Positions 23,907 to 32,480 of a DNA stretch of 64,000 bases are shown here, in pieces (position 1 is the stretch's first letter; each line of letters begins with the position of its first letter). Position numbers and translations under genes: made by a program. The notes under the pieces are model-generated. The model saw only the letters and a list, made by a program, of their open reading frames with translations. It did no database searches and was not told the origin of the DNA. The DNA is taken from NCBI RefSeq assembly GCF_001439815.1, contig NZ_JYLM01000015.1:1-64000 (forward strand), read 5' to 3'. The stretch comes from Pseudomonas orientalis (GTDB lineage: Bacteria; Pseudomonadota; Gammaproteobacteria; Pseudomonadales; Pseudomonadaceae).

Positions 23907-24467
23907 TCAGAACTCGTTTTGCAGGGCTTTGTAACCGCGCACCAGGTCGACATTGGTGCGCGCCACGTCTTCGGAAAACTCCGAGGCGCTGACGCTCACC
24001 GGTGGAAATTGCGACAGGTCGGTACCAGGCCCGATACGGGTGGTGGAGGGTACATAGAAGGCTGCGGGCAGGTCGCGCCCGTCCACCACCGAGTTGTGCC
24101 GCACCACGCAGCCGTCGCCCACGGCGCAGTTGAACAGCACGCTGTTGAAGCCAATGAATACGCGGTCGCCGACGGTGCAGGGGCCATGGACGATGGAGCG
24201 GTGCGCAATGGACGTGAACTCGCCGATGGTCACGGCGGCACCGGACTTGGAGTGGATCACCACGCCGTCCTGGATATTGGAATTGGCACCGATGGTGATC
24301 GGGTCCATGGCACCGCTGGCGTCAACTTCATCGGCGCGAATCACGGCGTAGGGCCCGACAAACACGTTTTCGCCGATGATGACCTTGCCGCAGATGATCG
24401 CGGTTTTGTCGACGTAGGCCGATTCGGCAATCACCGGCAGGTCGCCGGAAGGGTTCTTGCGGATCAT
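23907..24467 (-). CDS. Gamma-class carbonic anhydrase-like protein
   Basis: A 186-residue left-handed beta-helix protein built of hexapeptide repeats (V-I-I-G-E-N-V-F-V-G-P, I-T-I-G-A-N-S-N-I-Q-D, V-T-I-G-E-F-T-S-I-A-H). Candidate metal histidines lie in V-V-I-H-S-K, I-A-H-R-S-I-V-H-G. Gamma-class enzymes can use iron or cobalt instead of zinc. The ATG at 24467 overlaps the preceding stop as ATGA; a longer frame from 24488 would run into the binding-protein gene. Replacement of a zinc carbonic anhydrase during starvation is the inferred role. Confidence 0.85.
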   Translation of the reverse strand: MIRKNPSGDLPVIAESAYVDKTAIICGKVIIGENVFVGPYAVIRADEVDASGAMDPITIGANSNIQDGVVIHSKSGAAVTIGEFTSIAHRSIVHGPCTVGDRVFIGFNSVLFNCAVGDGCVVRHNSVVDGRDLPAAFYVPSTTRIGPGTDLSQFPPVSVSASEFSEDVARTNVDLVRGYKALQNEF

Positions 24468-25342
24468 GGTTTGCTCAGTGCGGCGCACAAGGTGTTGAGG
24501 TTGTATTCGAACAGCCCGATAAAGGTGCTGGCCGGGCCTTCGGCGGCGAGGGCATCGGAGTACAGCGTGCCGCCGATCTGTGCGCCGCTTTCGTCGGCAA
24601 TCTGCTTGAGCAGGCGTGAGTCCTTGATGTTTTCCATGAACACGGCCTTGACCTTGTCCTTGCGGATCTGGGTGATCAACGCGGCCACTTCGGCGGCCGA
24701 CGGTTCGCGCTCGGTGGACAGGCCCTGTGGCGCGAGGAACTGGATGCCATAGGCCTGGCCCAGGTAACCAAAGGCGTCATGGGAGGTCACGATACGACGG
24801 TTACCGGCAGGCAGTGCGCCGAACTTTACCTTGGCTTCGGCCAGCAGGCGGTGAATGTCTTTCAGGTAGGCCTGGCTGTTGCGCTGGTAATCCGCCTGGT
24901 TGGCAGGGTCGGCGGTCACCAGCGCTTTGGTGATGTTGTTGACGTAGATCTCGGCGTTGGCCAGGTTGTGCCAGGCGTGTGGGTCGGGGATGGTTTCGCC
25001 GTCCTCGTCCATGGTGTGGGAGATCACGCCCTTGCTGGCGGTGACCACCGTGGCCTGGGTTTCGGTGCTGGCCACCAGGCGGTCCAACCAGGGCTCGAAG
25101 CCCAGGCCGTTCTTGATGATGAGCTTGGCCTTGAGCAGCGCCTTGGCGTCGTCCGGCGTGGGTTCGTAGGTGTGGGCGTCGGCGTCGGGGCCGACCATGT
25201 TGCTGATCTGGATGTGATCGCCACCGATCTGATGGGTGATGTCATCGAGAATACTGAAGCTGGTGACCACCTGGAGTTTGTCGGCGGCCTGGGCCATCGA
25301 GAGCGGCAGCAGCAGACTGAACAGCACGAGTAGAGCGCGCAT
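24464..25342 (-). CDS. Zinc/metal ABC transporter, periplasmic binding protein (ZnuA-like)
   Basis: A 292-residue cluster A-I metal-binding protein. Residues 1-19 are a signal peptide ending A-Q-A. Ligand segments: D-A-D-A-H-T-Y-E-P-T-P-D-D, P-D-P-H-A-W-H-N and S-H-D-A-F-G-Y-L. It lacks the long His-rich loop of typical ZnuA. The ATG at 25342 has GAGGTG 7 bases upstream; the frame runs on to 25513, but the upstream part overlaps the permease. It is distinct from the housekeeping znuA, which should lie elsewhere. Confidence 0.9.
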   Translation of the reverse strand: MRALLVLFSLLLPLSMAQAADKLQVVTSFSILDDITHQIGGDHIQISNMVGPDADAHTYEPTPDDAKALLKAKLIIKNGLGFEPWLDRLVASTETQATVVTASKGVISHTMDEDGETIPDPHAWHNLANAEIYVNNITKALVTADPANQADYQRNSQAYLKDIHRLLAEAKVKFGALPAGNRRIVTSHDAFGYLGQAYGIQFLAPQGLSTEREPSAAEVAALITQIRKDKVKAVFMENIKDSRLLKQIADESGAQIGGTLYSDALAAEGPASTFIGLFEYNLNTLCAALSKP

Positions 25343-25353
25343 CGGAAAACACC

Positions 25354-26220
25354 TCATTGGGATGACAGCAAGGGCGGGCGGCGCAGCAAGCCGTGCACCG
25401 GACCGAAGACCACGGACAGCAAATACCCGCCGCCCGCCACCAGCACGATGGCCGGGCCGCTGGGCAGTGAGTAGTAGAACGACAACAGCAGACCCAGCCA
25501 TACCGACAGGCATCCCAGCGCTGCCGATACCGCAATCAACACCGGCAGGCGCCGGCTCCAGAAGCGTGAAGCGATGGCCGGCAGCATCATCAAGCCCACC
25601 ACCATCAAGGCGCCGATGGCCTGGAAACCGATCACCAGGTTAAGCACCACCAGGGTCAGGAACAGCCCGTGGGCGAGCGGGCCGAGGCGGCTGACGGTTT
25701 GCAGGAACAGCGGGTCGAGGGTATCGAGCAGCAGCGGTTTGTAGATCAGCACCATGGCAATCAGGCTGAAGCCGGTGACCCACAGCATGCCGGTGAGGGT
25801 GGTTTCATCCACGGCCAGGGCGGAGCCGAACAGCAGGTGCAGCAGGTCCAGGCGCTTGCCGGCAATGCCAAGAATCAACACGCCGGCGGCGAGTGAGATG
25901 GGGTAGATGGCGGCGAGGCTGGCGTCTTCACGCAGGCCGGTGCGGCGGGTGATCCACGCGGATAGCCCGGCCATGCTCAGCCCCGCGCCGAGGCCGCCGA
26001 TGGTCAGCGCGGGCAGGCTCAGCCCGGCGAACCAGAAGCCCAGGGCGGCGCCGGGCAGGATGCCGTGGGCCACCGCATCACCGATCAGGCTCATGCGCCG
26101 CAGGATCAGAAACACTCCCAGCGGCGCCGTGCTGCAGGCCAACACCAGTCCCCCGATCAGCGCGCGGCGCATGAATACGAAATCGACAAAGGGCATCCAC
26201 AGGTGGGCGGCGAAATGCAT
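25354..26220 (-). CDS. Zinc/metal ABC transporter permease (ZnuB-like)
   Basis: A 288-residue ABC-3 family permease with about eight membrane helices. The signature D-A-V-A-H-G-I-L-P-G-A-A-L-G after the second helix is that of metal permeases of the ZnuB/MntB group. The start overlaps the ATPase stop as ATGA (26218-26222 region), and the binding protein begins 11 bases downstream, so the three transporter genes are one unit. Confidence 0.9.
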   Translation of the reverse strand: MHFAAHLWMPFVDFVFMRRALIGGLVLACSTAPLGVFLILRRMSLIGDAVAHGILPGAALGFWFAGLSLPALTIGGLGAGLSMAGLSAWITRRTGLREDASLAAIYPISLAAGVLILGIAGKRLDLLHLLFGSALAVDETTLTGMLWVTGFSLIAMVLIYKPLLLDTLDPLFLQTVSRLGPLAHGLFLTLVVLNLVIGFQAIGALMVVGLMMLPAIASRFWSRRLPVLIAVSAALGCLSVWLGLLLSFYYSLPSGPAIVLVAGGGYLLSVVFGPVHGLLRRPPLLSSQ

Positions 26221-26888
26221 CAGGCCACCTGCAACTGCGGTTGTGGGCGGATCAACGTTTTACTCGATCCCAGCGCGCAGCCCGTGCTTTTGATGTGCAG
26301 CACCTGTTGGGTGTGATGACGCACCGACGCCAGGTCATGACAGACCACCATCAGCGTGCGGCCCTCGTCATGCCAGGCATGGATATGTTTCCAGCACAGC
26401 GCTTGGCCGTCTTCGTCGAGGGCGGCGTGGGGTTCGTCGAGCAGCAACACCGGCGAGTCGGTCAGGCTCATGCGGGCGAGCAGGGCGCGTTGCAGTTGCC
26501 CGCCGGACAGGGCCATCAACGGGCGTTGCTCCAGGCCGCCGAGACACCAGTCTTCCAGCACGGCGTGCAGGCGCTCGCTGCGTTGCTGTGGCGTGAGCCG
26601 GGTGCCCCACAATCCGGCAGCGACCAGTTCCTGCAGGCTGATGGGGAATTGCCGGTCCAAGTGTTGCTGCTGGGGCAGGAAGGCCAGGCCGCCGCGCCGT
26701 GGAACATCGACAGCGACCTTTCCCGCCAGCGGCTTCTGCAAGCCGGCGATGACCTTGAGCAGACTGCTTTTGCCACAGCCATTGGGGCCGATGACGCCGG
26801 TGAGGCTGCCTTTTTCCAGGGTGAAATCCACGGCGGGGGTGAGCGGTTGGCCCGGAGCGCCCCAGCGCAACGCATTGCAAGTGATCAT
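26220..26888 (-). CDS. Zinc/metal ABC transporter ATPase (ZnuC-like)
   Basis: A 222-residue ABC ATPase. Walker A G-P-N-G-C-G-K-S-S (about residues 34-42), signature L-S-G-G-Q-L-Q-R (about 127-134), Walker B V-L-L-L-D-E-P-H and switch His in V-V-C-H-D are all present. It lacks the long His-rich C-terminus of E. coli ZnuC. Its ATG overlaps the FolE2 stop by 4 bases, so the transporter is co-translated with the zinc-independent GTP cyclohydrolase. Confidence 0.9.
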   Translation of the reverse strand: MITCNALRWGAPGQPLTPAVDFTLEKGSLTGVIGPNGCGKSSLLKVIAGLQKPLAGKVAVDVPRRGGLAFLPQQQHLDRQFPISLQELVAAGLWGTRLTPQQRSERLHAVLEDWCLGGLEQRPLMALSGGQLQRALLARMSLTDSPVLLLDEPHAALDEDGQALCWKHIHAWHDEGRTLMVVCHDLASVRHHTQQVLHIKSTGCALGSSKTLIRPQPQLQVA

Positions 26889-27775
26889 GTGGAAGGTCTC
26901 GTCCAGCGGCTTTCAGCCACGGCATCGTGCGCGTGCAGGCTTTCGGCGTGGACCACTTTGAGGTGAAAGGCTTTGACCGCATCCGAGCGTTTCAAGGCGA
27001 GGTTGAGGCGGCGGGCGGCGTCCTCGCAGAACATCAGGTTCTGCCCGTTGGCCAGGGCGAAGGCTTGCTCGTCCGCACGTTTGACTGCGGTTTGCACGGC
27101 GGTGCCGAGGGCGGCTTCGGCGCTGTTGATCAAGTCGACAATTGGTAATTGCTCGCCTTGCAAGTGCACATGCAACTGCGCGCTGCTGCGCTGGCTGTGG
27201 GGTGTAGCGACAATACCGTTGGCGCTGCCGAGCCAGGTCAACACGTCTGCGTGCTGCAATGGCGCGTGGGCAAAATCGTTCAGAAATTGCTGCTGAATCA
27301 ACTGCCTGGCAAGGGCAGCGGAGCATGGGCAGGTTGAAGAGTAAGTTACGTCAATTTTTAGTTCCACGTGGAACATCTGGTTTTCCAGACGCGCCTCGAT
27401 GCTGATCGGGTAGCGCTTCCAGCCGTCCAACGGGCTGACCAGGGCAGGGCGTTTCAACAGCAAGTGGGTATGGATGCGCAGGTAGGCGTTATTAGATAAA
27501 TCTTCATGTGTGTCGAGAAAACGCTGCAGTACATTACGCAGAAGTGCAGGCGTAAGCGGCTGCTGGTCGAACATCTCCAGTGCCAGGTACAAGCGTGACA
27601 TATGAATGCCACGGGCCGAGCCATCGTCCAGGCTCACACCCGCATCGGCGGTGGCGGGCAGGCGTTGGCCATCGAGCAGGACAGGCAGGGCAACGCCGCA
27701 CATGCCCACCCAGTCGAGTGGCAAAGCCTGGCGTGAAGCCTGCGCGGCGATATCCGGCAGAGTCAGCGCATTCAT
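26885..27775 (-). CDS. folE2: GTP cyclohydrolase FolE2 (type IB)
   Basis: A 296-residue enzyme of the T-fold GCYH-IB family, which opens GTP to dihydroneopterin triphosphate for folate synthesis and can work with manganese instead of zinc. The family segment T-C-P-C-S-A-A-L-A (catalytic cysteine region) and a conserved N-L-M-F-C-E-D-A-A-R-R segment are visible. The start MNALTLPDIA is chosen over the ATG at 27787 because homologues begin there. The Zur palindrome at 27807-27821 lies about 30 bases upstream. First gene of the minus-strand zinc-starvation operon. Confidence 0.93.
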   Translation of the reverse strand: MNALTLPDIAAQASRQALPLDWVGMCGVALPVLLDGQRLPATADAGVSLDDGSARGIHMSRLYLALEMFDQQPLTPALLRNVLQRFLDTHEDLSNNAYLRIHTHLLLKRPALVSPLDGWKRYPISIEARLENQMFHVELKIDVTYSSTCPCSAALARQLIQQQFLNDFAHAPLQHADVLTWLGSANGIVATPHSQRSSAQLHVHLQGEQLPIVDLINSAEAALGTAVQTAVKRADEQAFALANGQNLMFCEDAARRLNLALKRSDAVKAFHLKVVHAESLHAHDAVAESRWTRPST

Positions 27776-27806
27776 AAGCAGGTCCATCGTTGGTAATAAT
27801 TAGACA

Positions 27807-27821
27807 TGTTATAGTATAACA
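27807..27821. promoter_or_regulatory. Zur box between folE2 and the amidase gene
   Basis: Perfect 15-bp palindrome TGTTATA-G-TATAACA, centred at 27814 between the divergent folE2 operon and the amiC-type gene, so one site could serve both. It fits the known proteobacterial Zur consensus (GTTATA-N-TATAAC). Confidence 0.9.
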
Positions 27822-27903
27822 ATACGATCTACGATGAATTTTCTGCTCCAGCCTTTCCTCAGTCACGTCGAGCAGGGACGCTCTCTTATTCGCGGTATCG
27901 GTC

Positions 27904-29115
27904 ATGCACAGACGTCAGCTCCTCAACCTGCTGCTGCTCAGCCCCCTGTTCGCCTTGCCTGCGGGGGCTTATGCCACGCAGATCCGCAATGCGCGCCTGT
28001 GGCGTTCGGACGATAAGCTGCGGCTGGTCTTCGATCTCAGCGGCCCGGTGCAGTACAAGACTTTTTCACTGACCGCCCCGGAACGCTTGATCATCGACCT
28101 GAGCGGCGCCGGGCTCAGTGGCGACTTCTCCCAGTTGGCGCTGAAAAACAGCGGAATTACCTCGATCCGCTCCGGGCATTTCGGCACGAACGACACCCGC
28201 ATCGTGCTGGACCTGGCCGCGCCGATGCAGCTCAACAGTTTCCTGTTGCCGCCTCAGGAGGGCCAGGGCCATCGCCTGGTGCTCGACCTGACCCGCGCCA
28301 CGTCGGCGCCTCGTCAAATCGCCGCTGAGCCCGCGCCCTTGATCGCACCGGTGGATAAAACCCATCCCCGGCGCGACATCATCGTGGTGGTCGACCCGGG
28401 GCACGGCGGCAAGGACCCGGGCGCCATCGGCTCCAAGGGCCAGCGCGAAAAAGATGTGGTGCTGTCGATCGCTCAGTTGCTGGCCAAACGCTTGAAGCGC
28501 GAGAAGGGTTTCGACGTGAAGCTGGTGCGCAACGATGACTTCTTCGTGCCGTTGCGCAAGCGCGTGGACATCGCCCGTCAGCACAAAGCCGATATGTTCA
28601 TCTCGGTGCATGCCGACGCCGCCCCCCGGCTTACTGCGTCGGGCGCCTCGGTATATGCGTTGTCCGAAGGCGGCGCCACCTCTGCGACCGCACGCTTCAT
28701 GGCCCAGCGCGAAAACGGCGCGGACCTGCTGGGCGCCACGACGTTACTGAATCTCAAGGACAAGGACCCGATGCTCGCGGGAGTCATCCTCGACATGTCG
28801 ATGAACGCCACCATCGCCTCCAGCCTGCAACTGGGCAGCTCGGTGCTGGGTAGCCTGCAAAACATCACCAGCCTGCACCAGAAGCGGGTGGAACAGGCCG
28901 GTTTCGCGGTGCTCAAATCACCCGACGTGCCGTCGATCCTGGTCGAGACCGGCTTTATCTCCAACACCCAGGACGCGCAGCGGCTGGTGACAGCGCGCCA
29001 TCAACAGGCGGTTGCCGACGGCCTGTTCGACGGTCTGAAAAAATACTTCGAGAAGAACCCGCCGATGAACAGCTATATGGCGTGGGTCCAGGAGCAGAAG
29101 AAAGGCCAGGTTTAA
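27904..29115 (+). CDS. N-acetylmuramoyl-L-alanine amidase (AmiC type) of the Zur cluster
   Basis: A 403-residue periplasmic cell-wall amidase. N-terminal signal peptide (residues 1-24, ending A-Y-A), AMIN domain (about 27-130), Amidase_3 domain (about 155-390). Zinc-site segments: V-D-P-G-H-G-G-K-D-P-G, the following E of Q-R-E-K-D, F-I-S-V-H-A-D-A, and the catalytic E in L-V-E-T-G-F-I-S-N. It cleaves stem peptides from peptidoglycan for cell separation. Divergent from folE2 across the Zur palindrome, so it is probably induced by zinc lack to back up AmiB/AmiC. Confidence 0.9.
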   Translation: MHRRQLLNLLLLSPLFALPAGAYATQIRNARLWRSDDKLRLVFDLSGPVQYKTFSLTAPERLIIDLSGAGLSGDFSQLALKNSGITSIRSGHFGTNDTRIVLDLAAPMQLNSFLLPPQEGQGHRLVLDLTRATSAPRQIAAEPAPLIAPVDKTHPRRDIIVVVDPGHGGKDPGAIGSKGQREKDVVLSIAQLLAKRLKREKGFDVKLVRNDDFFVPLRKRVDIARQHKADMFISVHADAAPRLTASGASVYALSEGGATSATARFMAQRENGADLLGATTLLNLKDKDPMLAGVILDMSMNATIASSLQLGSSVLGSLQNITSLHQKRVEQAGFAVLKSPDVPSILVETGFISNTQDAQRLVTARHQQAVADGLFDGLKKYFEKNPPMNSYMAWVQEQKKGQV

Positions 29116-29480
29116 CAGCCGGTGATGCGGCTGCAGGTGAATGTGGCGCTGGCGCCACCGGAACTGGAGAAGCGGTTAAGGGTGGTCCAGCCCACGCGTC
29201 GCGTGTAGCCGACCCACGCCTCACCGTCCGAGGCCAACCCGGTAAAGAACGTCAATTGCCCGTAGCGGCTGTTGGTTTGTGCCCAGTAGCGTTTGCCCAT
29301 CACTTCGAAACCGCGCAGATACGTGGTGCTGCCAACGGTCGCCACGCTGTAGGCATTGCCCATCGGGTCTACGCAGGCCAGCAGGGTGGCGCTGCGCGTG
29401 CAGTGGGCCAACAGGCTTGGGGATTGGGCACAGGCAGGTCCTGCCGCTGCCAATAGCAGGATGTACCACAGGCGTTTCAT
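29112..29480 (-). CDS. Small secreted hypothetical protein of the Zur cluster
   Basis: A 122-residue protein with a signal peptide (residues 1-19, ending A-C-A-Q). The mature part carries four cysteines (in A-H-C-T-R, L-A-C-V-D, F-T-C-S-R and the final G-C) and is rich in Gly, Ser, Tyr and Thr. I do not recognise a family. The ATG at 29480 starts the signal peptide; the frame from 29510 adds unlikely residues. It is divergent from zigA across the second Zur palindrome and convergent with the amidase gene (4-base overlap), so zinc control is likely. Confidence 0.75.
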   Translation of the reverse strand: MKRLWYILLLAAAGPACAQSPSLLAHCTRSATLLACVDPMGNAYSVATVGSTTYLRGFEVMGKRYWAQTNSRYGQLTFFTGLASDGEAWVGYTRRVGWTTLNRFSSSGGASATFTCSRITGC

Positions 29481-29559
29481 CAGGGTTTTCCAGGGGTGGA
29501 AGGAGATCAAGCTTCGCGCCCTTCGTCACGCAGCGCAAGGAAGGTTGGCTTGTTTCTAT

Positions 29560-29574
29560 TGTTATACTATAACA
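29560..29574. promoter_or_regulatory. Zur box upstream of zigA
   Basis: Perfect 15-bp palindrome TGTTATA-C-TATAACA, 47 bases before the zigA start and 80 bases before the divergent small secreted protein. It differs from the site at 27807 only in the centre base. Confidence 0.9.
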
Positions 29575-29620
29575 TAAAACAAAGCCTGGCCTGACCGGGC
29601 AGCCTGATGAGAACGACCTG

Positions 29621-30829
29621 ATGCCCAACCGTCTACCCGTTACCGTGTTGTCCGGCTTTCTCGGCGCCGGTAAAAGCACCCTGCTCAACCACGTGCTGCG
29701 TAACCGCGAAAACCTGCGCGTGGCGGTGATCGTCAACGACATGAGCGAAATCAACATCGATGGCAGTGAGGTCCAGCGCGACGTCACCCTCAATCGCGCT
29801 GAAGAAAAGCTGGTGGAGATGAGCAACGGCTGCATCTGCTGCACCTTGCGCGAAGACTTGCTCGAAGAAGTCGGCAAGCTCGCCAGGGAAGGTCGGTTCG
29901 ATTACCTGCTGATCGAATCCACCGGTATCTCCGAACCCATGCCTGTGGCCGAAACCTTCACCTTTCGCGATGAAAACGGGCAAAGCCTGGCGGATATCGC
30001 GCGCCTGGACACCATGGTCACCGTCGTCGACGGCATGAATTTCCTGCTCGACTATCAAGCCGCAGAAAGCCTGGCCTCTCGCGGGGAAACCCTGGGCGAA
30101 GAGGATGAGCGCTCGATCACCGACCTGTTGATCGAACAGATCGAGTTCGCCGACGTGATACTGATCAGCAAGATCGACCTGATCGGCAGCCACGAACGCC
30201 AAGAGCTGATGGCGATCCTCGAACGGCTCAATGCCCAGGCACGCATCATCCCGATGGTGATGGGGCAGGTGCCGCTTCACACCATCCTCAACACCGGCCG
30301 CTTTGATTTCGAGCGGGCCGCCCAGGCCCCAGGCTGGTTGCAGGAGTTGCGCGGCGAACACGTACCGGAAACCGAAGAGTTCGGCATCGCCTCCACCGCT
30401 TATCGCGCGCGCCGCCCCTTCCACCCGCAGCGGTTTTTCGACTTCATCGACCGGCCCTGGGTGAATGGCAAGCTGTTGCGTTCCAAGGGTTTTTTCTGGC
30501 TGGCCAGCAAACACCAGGACGCCGGCAGTTGGTCCCAGGCCGGTGGTTTGATGCGCCATGGCTTTGCCGGCCGCTGGTGGCGCTTCGTGCCGAAAAGCCA
30601 GTGGCCGCAGGACGAAGAAGGTGTCGCCGCAATCATGGGCAACTGGCAGCCGAGCACTGGCGATTGTCGTCAGGAACTGGTGTTTATCGGGCAGAACATC
30701 GACTTTGCACAGATGCGCGCCGAGCTGGACCAGTGCCTGCTCACTGATGAAGAAATGGCCCTGGGCGTAGAAGGCTGGCACCAGTTGGCCGACCCCTTTG
30801 GCCCCTGGTATGAGGAGGCAGCCGCCTGA
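29621..30829 (+). CDS. zigA: Zinc metallochaperone GTPase, COG0523 family
   Basis: A 402-residue G3E-family GTPase. Walker A G-F-L-G-A-G-K-S-T (about residues 12-20), the metal-binding C-x-C-C motif in N-G-C-I-C-C-T-L-R (about 71-79), E-S-T-G-I-S-E-P (Walker B/switch region), and S-K-I-D-L as the NKxD equivalent. COG0523 members of this subgroup hand scarce zinc to client enzymes. Regulation by the Zur box directly upstream is strongly supported. It overlaps the DUF1826 gene by one base (TGATG). Confidence 0.92.
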   Translation: MPNRLPVTVLSGFLGAGKSTLLNHVLRNRENLRVAVIVNDMSEINIDGSEVQRDVTLNRAEEKLVEMSNGCICCTLREDLLEEVGKLAREGRFDYLLIESTGISEPMPVAETFTFRDENGQSLADIARLDTMVTVVDGMNFLLDYQAAESLASRGETLGEEDERSITDLLIEQIEFADVILISKIDLIGSHERQELMAILERLNAQARIIPMVMGQVPLHTILNTGRFDFERAAQAPGWLQELRGEHVPETEEFGIASTAYRARRPFHPQRFFDFIDRPWVNGKLLRSKGFFWLASKHQDAGSWSQAGGLMRHGFAGRWWRFVPKSQWPQDEEGVAAIMGNWQPSTGDCRQELVFIGQNIDFAQMRAELDQCLLTDEEMALGVEGWHQLADPFGPWYEEAAA

Positions 30830-31473
30830 TGCTGGCCCCGGTTATTCCCCTGCGCCCCGTGATCCGCCAGACCCGCGGCGAAACCCCGCTGGCGCTGTCC
30901 GATATCCTGGAAGATGGCGTGAACCTGGCGCTGTGGCAGCGCCAATTGCCGCTGCATATCGCCGAGTTCGGTGCGTTGCTGGTGTCGCTCGATGAACCGC
31001 TGGCCGAAGCAATGGTCATCGAGTTGAGCAACGAAGACACCGCGCCGAACTTGCAAGGCCTGGCGTCCGGTTGCCGTGACCTTGAAGGCTATGACGGTTT
31101 TATCGCCGATGTTTCCTGGCTGATCAGCGCATTCGCTTGCCTGCTTGGCGCCAAGCGTATCGGCGTACGTTTGCGCTTGCTGGACAAGGCCATGTGCCCG
31201 CGTTTTCATGTCGACCATGTGCCTGTGCGGCTGATCACCACCTACGCCGGCGTCGGCAGCCAGTGGCTGCGCGAAGGCGTCATGGACCGCCGCCGGTTGG
31301 GCCAGCCTGACGCAGAACCCACCGAGCGCATCGAGCACATCCACTGCGGTGAAGTGGCGCTGCTCAAGGGGACAAAATGGCATGGCAACGAACATCATGG
31401 CCTGATTCACCGCTCGCCCGCCCTGAAGGCCAATGAGCGCCGCTTGATTCTCACGCTGGATTGGCTCGCATAA
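30829..31473 (+). CDS. DUF1826 family protein of the zinc-starvation cluster
   Basis: A 214-residue soluble protein of the DUF1826 family. Conserved polar segments include C-P-R-F-H-V-D-H-V-P-V-R-L-I-T-T-Y, G-S-Q-W-L, and K-G-T-K-W-H-G-N-E-H-H-G-L-I-H-R-S-P, with H/D/H residues that could bind iron or zinc (a cupin or dioxygenase-like arrangement is possible). DUF1826 genes commonly sit beside COG0523 GTPases. The function is unknown. Start codon shares a base with the zigA stop, so the two are coupled. Confidence 0.85.
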   Translation: MLAPVIPLRPVIRQTRGETPLALSDILEDGVNLALWQRQLPLHIAEFGALLVSLDEPLAEAMVIELSNEDTAPNLQGLASGCRDLEGYDGFIADVSWLISAFACLLGAKRIGVRLRLLDKAMCPRFHVDHVPVRLITTYAGVGSQWLREGVMDRRRLGQPDAEPTERIEHIHCGEVALLKGTKWHGNEHHGLIHRSPALKANERRLILTLDWLA

Positions 31474-31505
31474 ACGCGTAGGATCAAGCGCTCTACACGG
31501 TCTGA

Positions 31506-32480
31506 ATGATGCCACCCATGCTGCAGAACATTCCCACCCACGTGATTGCCGGGCCCTTGGGCGCCGGCAAGACCAGCCTGATCAAACACCTGCTTTCCCA
31601 GCGTCCGGCCAACGAGCGTTGGGCGGTGTTGATCAATGAGTTCGGGCAGATCGGCCTGGACGCGGCCTTGCTCACTCAAAACGACGATGGCATTGCCCTG
31701 GGCGAAGTGGCGGGTGGCTGCCTGTGTTGTGTGAATGGCGCGCCGTTCCAGGTAGGCCTGGGTCGATTGTTGCGTAGGGCCAAGCCGGATCGGCTGTTTA
31801 TCGAACCCTCGGGCCTGGGCCATCCGGCGCAGTTACTCGAACAACTGAGCCAGGCGCCGTGGCAGGACGTGCTGGCGGTTCAGCCCTGCGTACTGGTGCT
31901 GGACGCGCAGGCCCTGGCAGCGGGCAAACCCTTGCCGCCGGCGCAGCAGGAGGCGCTGGGCAGTGCCGGCCTGCTGGTGTTGAACAAGGATGAGGCGCTG
32001 GATGCGCTGCAGCGCCAGGCCATTGAGCAGCAGTTACCCGGCAACGCGCTTTATTGGACGCGTCAGGCGTGGTTGCCCATTGAGCAGTTGCCTGGTCTGA
32101 AGGTGCAGGCCGGCGGGGTGGTGGATAACTTCGTGGTCCCCAAAGGCTTGGCTCATTTGCCGGCGGTGTGGAGCGACCTCGCGCTGCCGATCTGCCTGAG
32201 CCAGGCCCAGAAGGACGGCTGGAGCATCGGCTGGCGCTGGCATCCGAGTCAGCAATTTGATCCGCAGCGTTTGAATCAGTGGCTGACAAGTCTGGAATGG
32301 CGGCGCGCCAAACTGGTTATCCACAGCCGTGACGCCTGGGTATCCGCCAATGCTGTGGATAACAGCCCGCTGGCCTGGCAGCCCAGCGAATGGCGCCGCG
32401 ATTCGCGTATCGAACTGATCTTCAGCGCACCTCAGGATGTGGCCGCGTTGCAGACCGCCCTGACGGCCTGCCGTTACTGA
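31506..32480 (+). CDS. Second COG0523 GTPase (CobW/YjiA-like)
   Basis: A 324-residue G3E GTPase: Walker A G-P-L-G-A-G-K-T-S, C-x-C-C motif in G-G-C-L-C-C-V-N-G, E-P-S-G-L-G-H-P and a L-N-K-D-E base-specificity motif. It is shorter than ZigA and diverges after residue 200, so its client is probably different. The start could also be the ATG at 31518. It lies 32 bases after the DUF1826 gene, so is likely in the same operon, and overlaps the convergent DUF3301 gene by 7 bases. Confidence 0.88.
   Translation: MMPPMLQNIPTHVIAGPLGAGKTSLIKHLLSQRPANERWAVLINEFGQIGLDAALLTQNDDGIALGEVAGGCLCCVNGAPFQVGLGRLLRRAKPDRLFIEPSGLGHPAQLLEQLSQAPWQDVLAVQPCVLVLDAQALAAGKPLPPAQQEALGSAGLLVLNKDEALDALQRQAIEQQLPGNALYWTRQAWLPIEQLPGLKVQAGGVVDNFVVPKGLAHLPAVWSDLALPICLSQAQKDGWSIGWRWHPSQQFDPQRLNQWLTSLEWRRAKLVIHSRDAWVSANAVDNSPLAWQPSEWRRDSRIELIFSAPQDVAALQTALTACRY

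Noticed and set aside
23073..24752. 559-codon plus-strand frame over dihydroorotase and carbonic anhydrase genes
   Set aside because: Antisense to two enzymes with clear active-site motifs.
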